This document shows positions 9,502 to 16,546 of a stretch of DNA of 64,000 nucleotides, in pieces. The notes below the pieces were generated by a model. The model was not told the origin of the DNA. It was given only the letters and a program-made list of their open reading frames with translations, and did no database searches. This stretch comes from Flavobacterium eburneipallidum. GTDB taxonomy: Bacteria > Bacteroidota > Bacteroidia > Flavobacteriales > Flavobacteriaceae. The translations under genes were made by a program, and so were the position numbers. Where the stretch lies: assembly GCF_027111355.2 (NCBI RefSeq), contig NZ_CP114291.2, positions 3,100,001 through 3,164,000 on the forward strand, given 5' to 3'. How positions within the stretch are numbered: the stretch's first letter is position 1; each line of letters begins with the position of its first letter.

Positions 9502-11028
9502 ATGAAAAAAAACATTTTCATTTCTTTTGCACTAGCATCAACTTTATTCGTTAGTGCACAGCAAAAAAACAGCCTTTTAGATCAATCTTTTTGGAAAACA
9601 TCACCAGATGTAGCAACTGTTCAAGCTGAGATAGCAAAAGGGAATAATCCATCTGCATCAACCGCTAATTTATTTGATGCTGTTGTTATGGCAATCAATA
9701 GCGATGCTCCAACAGCGACTATTAAATTCTTGTTAGAACAACCTGGAAATACGGTAAATAAACCAACCCATGATAACCGTATTTATCTACATTGGGCTTC
9801 TGGAAAAGGGAATTTAGAAATTGTACAATATTTAATTGACAAAGGTTCAGAAATTAATTTAGAAGACAGTCACAGTAGTTTCCCAATTACAGCTGCTGCT
9901 GTTAATGGTGTTAGCAATACTGCGGTTTACGAGGCTCTTTTTAAAGCAGGAGTTGACCCAAAGAAAAAGTACAAAGACGGAGCGAACTTATTGCTTTTGT
10001 CTATTGCATCGGACAAAGACTTAAAACTGGCTACTTATTTTGCAACCAAAGGAATGTCTATCAAAGATGTGGATGACAACGGGAATACAGCCATAAATTA
10101 TGTTGCAAGAACAGGAAATATTGCTTTAATCAAGACGCTTTTAGAAAAAGGAGTAAAACACAATGACAACGCATTACTTTTTGCAGCTCAAGGTTCTCGT
10201 AGAGATTCCAACACTCTTGAAACTTATAAATACTTGGTAGAAGACTTAAAAATAAAACCAACAGCTACTAGTAAAAACGGAGAAACCGTACTTCATTTTT
10301 TAGTGAGCAAACCCAACCAAAGTGACATCATCAATTACTTTCTGGCTAAAGATGTAGATGCAAACAAAGCCGACAACGAAGGAAATACACCATTGATGAT
10401 TGCTGCTGCAGGTAGAGATACTCAAGCATTACAACAATTATTGCCACTTGTAAAAAATAACAATACACAAAATGGAAAAGGAGAAACAGCTTTATCAATA
10501 GCAGTAAAATCAGGAAGTCCAGAAGCTGTGACACTACTTTTAAACAATGGTGCCGATGCAAAAACAATTGATAAAGACGGAAATAATTTAGGTTTTTATT
10601 TAGTACAATCCTATCGTCCGCAAATGATGGGTGGAATGGGAATGGGTCGTAATCCAGAATCTTCTAACGCTCCTAAACAAGATCCTTTTGCTGCCAAAAT
10701 AAAATTATTGCAGGACAAGGGATTAAATTTGGCAACTCCTCAAAAAGACGGAAACAGCTTGTATCACATTGCCATCATCAAAAACGATTTAACTTTGCTT
10801 AAGAAACTTGCCGATTTAAACATTGACATCAATCTCAAAAACAAAGATGGTTTAACCGTTTTGCACAAAGCTGCGATGATTTCTAAAGACGATGCTATCT
10901 TGAAATACTTGGTTTCTATTGGAGCCAAAAAAGAAATTACCACTGAATTTGAGGAAACGACTTATGCTTTGGCAAAAGAGAATGAGTCGTTAACGAAAAA
11001 CAAAACCGATATCGAATTTTTAAAATAA
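9502..11028 (+). CDS. Secreted ankyrin-repeat protein
   Basis: 508 residues. A signal peptide (MKKNIFISFALASTLFVSAQ) sends it to the periplasm. Most of the mature protein is ankyrin repeats; clear ones start near residues 93 (DNRIYLHWASGKGNLEIVQ), 190, 255, 292 (EGNTPLMIAAAGRD), 327 (KGETALSIAVKSGSPEAV), 412 and 448 (DGLTVLHKAAMISKDD). Near 373-382 there is a Met/Gly-rich insertion (MMGGMGMG). Ankyrin stacks bind other proteins; no catalytic domain is present. It is the first gene of a plus-strand run with DUF2271, PepSY-reductase and ApbE genes and sits behind the Fur-like operator, so it probably scaffolds or stabilises that machinery. That role is inferred. Confidence 0.85.
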   Translation: MKKNIFISFALASTLFVSAQQKNSLLDQSFWKTSPDVATVQAEIAKGNNPSASTANLFDAVVMAINSDAPTATIKFLLEQPGNTVNKPTHDNRIYLHWASGKGNLEIVQYLIDKGSEINLEDSHSSFPITAAAVNGVSNTAVYEALFKAGVDPKKKYKDGANLLLLSIASDKDLKLATYFATKGMSIKDVDDNGNTAINYVARTGNIALIKTLLEKGVKHNDNALLFAAQGSRRDSNTLETYKYLVEDLKIKPTATSKNGETVLHFLVSKPNQSDIINYFLAKDVDANKADNEGNTPLMIAAAGRDTQALQQLLPLVKNNNTQNGKGETALSIAVKSGSPEAVTLLLNNGADAKTIDKDGNNLGFYLVQSYRPQMMGGMGMGRNPESSNAPKQDPFAAKIKLLQDKGLNLATPQKDGNSLYHIAIIKNDLTLLKKLADLNIDINLKNKDGLTVLHKAAMISKDDAILKYLVSIGAKKEITTEFEETTYALAKENESLTKNKTDIEFLK

Positions 11029-11070
11029 GATTTTCGTTTTTCGTCCAACAAAAAACGAACAACGAAAATC
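11029..11070. repeat. Inverted repeat after the ankyrin gene
   Basis: Arms GATTTTCGTTTTTCGT (11029-11044) and ACGAACAACGAAAATC (11055-11070) pair with one mismatch around ten bases. There is no T run, so it is more likely a processing or stabilising hairpin, or a copy of a simple dispersed repeat (ACGAACAACGAA continues to 11080), than a terminator. Confidence 0.5.
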
Positions 11071-11090
11071 GAACAACGAATAAACCAAAA

Positions 11091-11579
11091 ATGAACATGA
11101 AATCAATACTAAAAATAGCTTTTACAACTGCACTAATCTGCCTTTTATCCTTTCAAGCCACAGCACAAACAAGCAAGTATAAATGTATGCTTCAAATGTC
11201 AAACTACGTAGGCGAAGGTGCTTATGTGGTCGTTTCGCTTATCAATGCCAAAGGCGAATACGAAAAAACATTGTACGCAATGGGCGATGACAAAAAATGG
11301 TACAATACTGTCAAAGAATGGCACAAGTTTCAAACCAAAAAGAAAGAAAATTTGAGTGCTAAAACAGGTGCGTCAGTAACTGGTGGAGACCGTAGTATCA
11401 CTACATTTGAAATAGAAGATTCAAAAATCAACAAAGGCTATAAATTAAGATTCGAATCAGCTGTTGAAGACAATAAATACTATGCAAATGATGTTGAAAT
11501 TCCATTAACAACAGATGGTCTTGCTGCAAAAACAGATGGAAAAGGCTATATTCGCTACGTAAGATTGAATAAAATCTAA
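11091..11579 (+). CDS. DUF2271 protein, predicted flavinylated periplasmic electron carrier
   Basis: 162 residues with a signal peptide ending near ATAQ (residue 26). The mature part fits DUF2271: YVVVSLINAKGEYEKTLYAMGDDKKW is not quoted in full here, but its YVVVSL (45-50) and KKWYNTVKEW (68-77) elements are typical. Residues 92-95 read TGAS, matching the [ST]GA[TS] site that ApbE enzymes modify with FMN; Ser95 would be the acceptor. DUF2271 was linked to ApbE flavinylation and PepSY proteins in comparative genomic work on extracytosolic flavoproteins. It sits 62 bases after the ankyrin gene and before the reductase. Flavinylation is inferred, not seen. Confidence 0.82.
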   Translation: MNMKSILKIAFTTALICLLSFQATAQTSKYKCMLQMSNYVGEGAYVVVSLINAKGEYEKTLYAMGDDKKWYNTVKEWHKFQTKKKENLSAKTGASVTGGDRSITTFEIEDSKINKGYKLRFESAVEDNKYYANDVEIPLTTDGLAAKTDGKGYIRYVRLNKI

Positions 11580-11593
11580 ATCAAAAACTTTCT

Positions 11594-11658
11594 TTACCAT
11601 ATAAGTCTTATAAGTTTTAATATTGAAACTTATAAGACTTATATGGTAATTTTTTTAA
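11594..11658 (+). terminator. Long perfect hairpin with T run after the DUF2271 gene
   Basis: Two perfectly complementary 24-base arms (11594-11617 and 11626-11649), containing ATAAGTCTTATAAG and its complement, with an eight-base loop and then a T-rich tract. It looks like a strong terminator or a partial-readthrough element before the PepSY-reductase gene, and could also be a copy of a dispersed palindromic repeat. Expression of the next two genes may therefore be lower than that of the first two. Confidence 0.8.
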
Positions 11659-11674
11659 AATAAAATTATTACGA

Positions 11675-13867
11675 ATGACTCTCTCTTTTTGGCGTTACTC
11701 TCACTTGGCTTTGGCTCTATTTTCGGCTGTATTTTTGCTATTAGCATCGGTAACGGGTGTCATTCTCGCTGTGGATGCGGTACAGGAAAAAATCCCACCT
11801 TATCAAGTAGCCAATTTTGATAGCATAACGCTGGAAGAAACTTTGCCAATTCTTCGAAAAGAATATCTGGAAATAACTGAATTGAGTGTCGATCACAACC
11901 AATTTGTAACCCTACAAGGAATTGATCAGAAGGATAATGATGTAAACGCCTATATTGACCCAAGAACTGGGAAAATATTAGGAGAACCTATTAAAAAAAG
12001 TGAGTTTATCAAATGGACCACTGCGCTTCATCGTTCTTTATTCTTAAAAGAAACAGGACGTTTTATTGTGGGCTTTATCTCTTTTCTTTTAGTTTTAATT
12101 TCCATTTCAGGATTTGTTCTAGTTTTAAAGAGACAAAGAGGAATACGCAATTTCTTTTCGAAAGTAATTAAAGAATATTTTGCTCAATATTATCATGTTC
12201 TTTTGGGAAGATTAGCATTAATTCCCATTCTAATAATTGCTCTTACGGGAACGTATTTAACATTAGAAAAGTTCAATTTCTTCATCGAAAAAACGGATAC
12301 TGATGAAAAAACCGAAGTAGTAAAACCAACACCCATTTCACAAAAAGACAATGCTTCTTTTTTCAAAAACACACTTTTAGCCGATGTTCAGAAAATTGAA
12401 TTTCCTTTTTCAGACGATCCAGAGGAATATTACATCATCAAATTAAAAGACCGTGAAATTGAAGTCAATCAAATTACTGGAGCCGTAATAAGTGAATCGC
12501 ATTCACCAATAAAAACCCAATTAGCCGATTTGAGTTTGGATTTGCACACCGGTCGTACCAATGTAATTTGGGCTATAATTCTTGGTATTGCGAGTTTGAA
12601 TATCCTGTTTTTTATCTACTCTGGTTTTGCAATGACTTTAAAAAGAAGAGCAAGCCGTATCAAAAACAAACACAAAGCCGAAGAAAGCAAATTCATTCTG
12701 TTAGTGGGTTCTGAAAACGGAAGTACCTTACGATTTGTTAATGCCATTTACAAACAATTATTGGCTCACGGAGAAAAGGTTTTCGTCACCGAATTGAATA
12801 ATTATACCACTTATCCAAAAGCAGAACATCTGATTATTTTGGCATCCACTCACGGATTAGGAGACCCACCGTCTAATGGAACTAAATTCATATCACTTGC
12901 CAATCAAATTGAACAAAAGCAAAAAATCAAAGTTTCAGTTGTAGGTTTTGGGTCAAAAGCGTATCCTGATTTTTGCGGTTATGCTCGTCAAATTGATACT
13001 TTATTGGCAGAACAAAATTGGGCAGAACGCATTTTAGAATTACAAACCGTAAACGACAAATCGGCTGATGAGTTTGTAAATTGGGTGAAACTTTGGAGTG
13101 AGAAAACAGGAATTTCGCTTTGTGCTACCCCATCATTATACAATCACGTTCCCAAAGGTTTGCAAAAACTGATGGTATTAGACAAAACTCTCATTTCTGA
13201 CACGGAACACACTTTTTTATTAACGCTTCGGGCAAATAGCAGAACCCAATTCACTTCGGGAGATTTATTGGCTATTTATCCAGCAAACGATACCAGAGAA
13301 CGTCTCTACTCTATCGGTAGTCATTCTGGAAATGTACAATTAGTGGTAAAATTACATCCTCAAGGATTGGGTTCAGGCTTTTTATACAATGTAGAAGTGG
13401 GTTCGATTATCAAAGCCCGAATTATTAAAAATCCTGCTTTTCATTTACCAAAAAATGCCTCTAAAATTGCTCTAATTTCAAACGGAACGGGTATTGCTCC
13501 TTTCCTTGGAATGATCGAACAAAACAAGAAAAAAACCGAAATACATCTCTACAGTGGATTTAGACAAGCTACTGAAACGGTTTTAGGCTATGAGAAATTT
13601 GCTATGGAAATGATTCAAAAACACCATCTTAAAAATTTTCAATTGGCTTTATCCCGCGAAGTGAATCATCATTATGTGATGGATTTAATTCAACTTGATG
13701 CTGATTTTTTTGTAGATTTACTGACTAATGGAGGAGTTATCATGATTTGCGGTTCATTGGCCATGCAAAAAGACGTAGAAACTATTCTGGATAAACTTCT
13801 TTCTCAAACAGATTTGACTATTTCAGATTATAAAGTCAGAGCCCAAGTGTTGACGGATTGTTATTAA
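11675..13867 (+). CDS. PepSY membrane protein fused to flavodoxin and ferredoxin-reductase domains
   Basis: 730 residues. Residues 1-330 form a PepSY-type membrane unit with segments near 10-33, 127-150, 173-194 and 297-320. His10, His119, His174 and His291, at or near the membrane edges, are candidate haem ligands. Residues 340-470 are a flavodoxin-like FMN domain (GSENGSTLRFVN; ASTHGLGDPPSNG). Residues 495-730 are an FAD/NAD(P)H reductase with RERLYSIGS (541-549), SNGTGIAPFLG (602-612) and a C-terminus ending VLTDCY. This architecture moves electrons from cytosolic NAD(P)H to the outer face of the membrane. It lies between DUF2271 and ApbE genes, pointing to reduction of a periplasmic flavoprotein or ferric complex. 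The substrate is inferred. Confidence 0.9.
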   Translation: MTLSFWRYSHLALALFSAVFLLLASVTGVILAVDAVQEKIPPYQVANFDSITLEETLPILRKEYLEITELSVDHNQFVTLQGIDQKDNDVNAYIDPRTGKILGEPIKKSEFIKWTTALHRSLFLKETGRFIVGFISFLLVLISISGFVLVLKRQRGIRNFFSKVIKEYFAQYYHVLLGRLALIPILIIALTGTYLTLEKFNFFIEKTDTDEKTEVVKPTPISQKDNASFFKNTLLADVQKIEFPFSDDPEEYYIIKLKDREIEVNQITGAVISESHSPIKTQLADLSLDLHTGRTNVIWAIILGIASLNILFFIYSGFAMTLKRRASRIKNKHKAEESKFILLVGSENGSTLRFVNAIYKQLLAHGEKVFVTELNNYTTYPKAEHLIILASTHGLGDPPSNGTKFISLANQIEQKQKIKVSVVGFGSKAYPDFCGYARQIDTLLAEQNWAERILELQTVNDKSADEFVNWVKLWSEKTGISLCATPSLYNHVPKGLQKLMVLDKTLISDTEHTFLLTLRANSRTQFTSGDLLAIYPANDTRERLYSIGSHSGNVQLVVKLHPQGLGSGFLYNVEVGSIIKARIIKNPAFHLPKNASKIALISNGTGIAPFLGMIEQNKKKTEIHLYSGFRQATETVLGYEKFAMEMIQKHHLKNFQLALSREVNHHYVMDLIQLDADFFVDLLTNGGVIMICGSLAMQKDVETILDKLLSQTDLTISDYKVRAQVLTDCY

Positions 13868-13903
13868 AACCTCACCCCAACCCTCTCCGAAGGAGAGGGA
13901 GCC
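13868..13903. repeat. GC-rich dispersed palindrome, intergenic copy
   Basis: AACCTCACCCCAACC followed by a hairpin with arms CCCTCTCC (13881-13888) and GGAGAGGG (13892-13899) and a three-base loop. It is much richer in GC than its surroundings. A close relative lies at 56549-56585 inside a glycosyltransferase gene. No T run follows, so I do not call it a terminator. Confidence 0.75.
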
Positions 13904-13940
13904 GAAATTCTAATAAGTGATTTTTTATAATAATCGATTT

Positions 13941-14005
13941 TCCTGCAAGGTCTGAAAAAAGACTCAAAAATAATACCTACAAGGTCTGAAAAAGACCTTG
14001 CAGGA
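13941..14005. repeat. Dispersed palindromic repeat before apbE
   Basis: Outer arms TCCTGCAAGGTC (13941-13952) and GACCTTGCAGGA (13994-14005) enclose a second, nested CAAGGTC/GACCTTG hairpin (13980-14000). The left part looks like a decayed copy of the right part. It resembles the short palindromic repeats seen between genes in Flavobacterium and ends just before the apbE start. Confidence 0.7.
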
Positions 14006-14018
14006 TTAAAAATAAACT

Positions 14019-15020
14019 ATGTCAATTAAACAAAAAATCATCTTTATTCTTTTAATCTTGTGCACTTTCCCAAGTCACAGCCAAGTCTTGCGAAAAAGAA
14101 CCACTATGCTAATGGGTGGACGTTTTGACATTACCATTGTAGCCATAGATTCATTAGCAGCAGAACAAAATATTGATGAAGTTATTGGTGAAATCAGCCG
14201 AATAGAAAATTTAATCTCCGACTGGAAATCGACTTCCCAAGTATCGGAAGTAAATCAAAATGCGGGAATTCGCCCAGTAAAAGTCGATAAAGAAGTTTTC
14301 GAATTAACAAAAAGAGCCATTCAATTTTCTGAAATTACTAATGGTGCTTTTGACATCAGCTTTGCCGCAATGGACAGAATCTGGAAATTTGATGGGTCTA
14401 TGACCGAAATGCCTTCAGCGGAAGCCATAAAAAAATCAGTAGAAAAAGTAGGCTATAAAAACATTATTCTGGATAGCATCAACTCGACCATTTTCCTGAA
14501 ATTAAAAGGAATGAAAATTGGATTTGGTGCTTTGGGAGAAGGATATGCGACTAACAAATGTCAGGAAATGATGCTTGCCAAAGGAATTCAATCCGGAATT
14601 GTAAATGGCTCTGGCGATATGAGTACCTGGGGAAAACAACCTAACGGAAAACCTTGGAATATTGGCATTACAAACCCTTTCAAAACCGATAAACTAATTG
14701 CCATTGTTCCTCTTGAAGAAAAGGCAGTAACCACATCGGGAAGCTATGAAAAATTTGTAATCCTTGATGGCAAACGCTATTCGCACATCATCAATCCAGC
14801 GACGGGTTATCCTGCAACTGGATTATGTAGCGTAAGTGTTTTTGGTCCAAATGCTGAAACTGCGAATGGTTTGAGTACTTCGCTCATGGTTTTAGGAAAA
14901 GAAAAAGGTTTGATTTTACTCGAAAAATTTCCTAATTATAGCTGCTTAATGATTACCGATGATGGAAAAGTAGTCAAATCGAAAAACTTTAGGATTAAGA
15001 AATTCAAAGCCAAATTCTAA
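14019..15020 (+). CDS. apbE: ApbE-type FAD:protein FMN transferase
   Basis: Attaches FMN from FAD to Ser/Thr residues of exported proteins. The 333-residue protein has a signal peptide (to about 21), MLMGGRFDITI (30-40), GAFDISFAAMDRIW (109-122), an FAD-site segment KIGFGALGEGYATN (166-179), NGSGDMSTWG (196-205), TTSGSYEKF (238-246), SHIINPATGYPATG (255-268) and ETANGLSTSLMVLG (280-293). Two positions differ from what I recall of the family: Glu174 where KGYA is usual, and Asn283 where the metal-binding Asp of an AD-LST motif is usual. The likely substrate is the neighbouring DUF2271 protein. Its stop overlaps that of the convergent MFS gene by four bases. Confidence 0.9.
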   Translation: MSIKQKIIFILLILCTFPSHSQVLRKRTTMLMGGRFDITIVAIDSLAAEQNIDEVIGEISRIENLISDWKSTSQVSEVNQNAGIRPVKVDKEVFELTKRAIQFSEITNGAFDISFAAMDRIWKFDGSMTEMPSAEAIKKSVEKVGYKNIILDSINSTIFLKLKGMKIGFGALGEGYATNKCQEMMLAKGIQSGIVNGSGDMSTWGKQPNGKPWNIGITNPFKTDKLIAIVPLEEKAVTTSGSYEKFVILDGKRYSHIINPATGYPATGLCSVSVFGPNAETANGLSTSLMVLGKEKGLILLEKFPNYSCLMITDDGKVVKSKNFRIKKFKAKF

Positions 15021-16180
15021 TCTTCTTCTTCTTTGATTTTGGTAACCAAATAAATCATTATCGCTCCCAAAAAAGCCATTATCAAAAACGCCCATTTCAT
15101 ACTTAACAGTTCCGAAATAAAACCTACCATGGGCGGCACAACTAAAAAACCTAAATAACCAATGGTCGAAATGGAGGTAATGGTGTTGCCATTATTTTTT
15201 TTTGCTGATTTTCCAGCCATGCTAAAAACCAAAGGGACAACGCAGGAAACGCCAACACCAATTAACACATAACCCACAATTGTTGGAATAACAAAAGGCA
15301 AAACAAAACAAATTAAAAATCCTAAACTGATAGCAATAGCACTGTAAAACAAAATTTGTTTGATGCCAAATTTCATCACTCCATAATCGCCAAAAAGACG
15401 TCCAAGAGTTACTGCTGTCATAAAAAAAACAAACGCAGCAGTGGTTAATTTTGGTGAAGCATGAAGAATGTTTTGAAAATAAATACCACTCCAATCGTAC
15501 ATCGTATTTTCGCAAGCCATGGCTACAAAACAAATCAATGCAAACTTTATCAAGTCTTTATCAGGCAAGGAAAACAATTTCTTTTTCTCTTGAATAGGTT
15601 GAGTCAAAATACTCATCGGATAGAAAAAAGCGGTAACTGCCATCATAACTACACTAGTTCCGAGTAAATGATAAGAAGGATCAATATGTTGAGTAACCAT
15701 AATATAGCCCAAACCCGCTCCAGTAAAACCTGCCAAACTCCACACAGCATGAAAGTTAGTCATGATAGATTTTGGATACAACTTTTGTACTTCTAATGCT
15801 TGAGTATTAATCGACATATTGAAAATATTTCGTGAAGCTCCGAAAACTAAAAGAATACAAACCAATTGCCAAACAAAAGCGGCAAAACCAGGCAAAGCCA
15901 ACACAAAATTGAACAAAACTGCCCCTAAAAGCATAATAAATCGGCTGCTGTATTTGTTTAATAATTGTCCTGTAAATGGCATTGTCAATATCAAACCTAT
16001 TGGAAATGCAAATAAAACCGCTCCGAATTCGGCTTCACTCAAGTGCAATTGTTTTTTAATATCTGGAATTCTGGAAGCCCAAGAGGAATAACCAAATCCA
16101 GAAACGAAAAAAAATATCGTGGTAGCAATTCGGTATCCTTTTGGAGTGTTTGTTATTTTTTTTAAATAGGAAAAAATCAT
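15017..16180 (-). CDS. MFS transporter
   Basis: 387 residues with about twelve hydrophobic segments spread over the whole length, and the loop motif NKYSSRFIMLLGAVLF near 74-89 in the usual position between segments 2 and 3. It resembles the YbjJ/FucP-like branch of the major facilitator superfamily, whose substrates vary. It is convergent with apbE and divergent from the TonB receptor gene, so it may belong to the same iron-related locus (for example siderophore or breakdown-product transport), but nothing in the sequence proves a substrate. Confidence 0.85.
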   Translation of the reverse strand: MIFSYLKKITNTPKGYRIATTIFFFVSGFGYSSWASRIPDIKKQLHLSEAEFGAVLFAFPIGLILTMPFTGQLLNKYSSRFIMLLGAVLFNFVLALPGFAAFVWQLVCILLVFGASRNIFNMSINTQALEVQKLYPKSIMTNFHAVWSLAGFTGAGLGYIMVTQHIDPSYHLLGTSVVMMAVTAFFYPMSILTQPIQEKKKLFSLPDKDLIKFALICFVAMACENTMYDWSGIYFQNILHASPKLTTAAFVFFMTAVTLGRLFGDYGVMKFGIKQILFYSAIAISLGFLICFVLPFVIPTIVGYVLIGVGVSCVVPLVFSMAGKSAKKNNGNTITSISTIGYLGFLVVPPMVGFISELLSMKWAFLIMAFLGAIMIYLVTKIKEEED

Positions 16181-16464
16181 TTGAAGAAATTATTCAATTC
16201 ATTGGAGCGCAAAATTAAGCCTTTTAAAACTAATTACCCAGAAGAGTGTTGATTTCAAAAACAACTACCAAAATTTTGAGCAAATCTATTATGTTATACC
16301 TCAAAATTGTTAACTACAAGCAAACAGTGTTTTAATTTAGAATACAAATCTTAAAAAATCATTCTATCATTAAAAAAACATTAGAAAATAAAGTGTCGAT
16401 TCTCATTTTTTTTATCAAAAACTAAAAAATTGGTCAAAAATCTTGATTTTAAAATAATTGTTTG
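16181..16464. other. Divergent intergenic region, MFS/TonB receptor
   Basis: Left part of a 366-base AT-rich spacer. It contains ATTTAGAATA at 16335-16344, which matches the core of the Fur-like operator in reverse orientation and is closer to the MFS gene, so the MFS gene may share the control. No RNA gene or open reading frame is apparent. Confidence 0.5.
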
Positions 16465-16480
16465 TATTTATTCTAAATAA
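16465..16480. promoter_or_regulatory. Fur-like operator upstream of the TonB receptor
   Basis: TATTTATTCTAAATAA, identical to 9455-9470 upstream of the ankyrin gene. It contains a perfect TATTTA-ttc-TAAATA inverted repeat and abuts the -33 element of the receptor promoter, where a bound repressor would block polymerase. Iron control is inferred from the receptor type. Confidence 0.65.
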
Positions 16481-16482
16481 AC

Positions 16483-16513
16483 TTTGTTAACTCAAATGTT
16501 GGTTATACATTTG
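16483..16513 (+). promoter_or_regulatory. Promoter of the TonB receptor gene
   Basis: TTTG (16483-16486), exactly 19 bases, then TACATTTG (16506-16513): a full match to the Bacteroidota TTTG-N19-TAnnTTTG promoter. The start codon is 34 bases further on. Confidence 0.85.
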
Positions 16514-16546
16514 CGTAATTATTTTTATTAAATCCAAATAAGCAAC

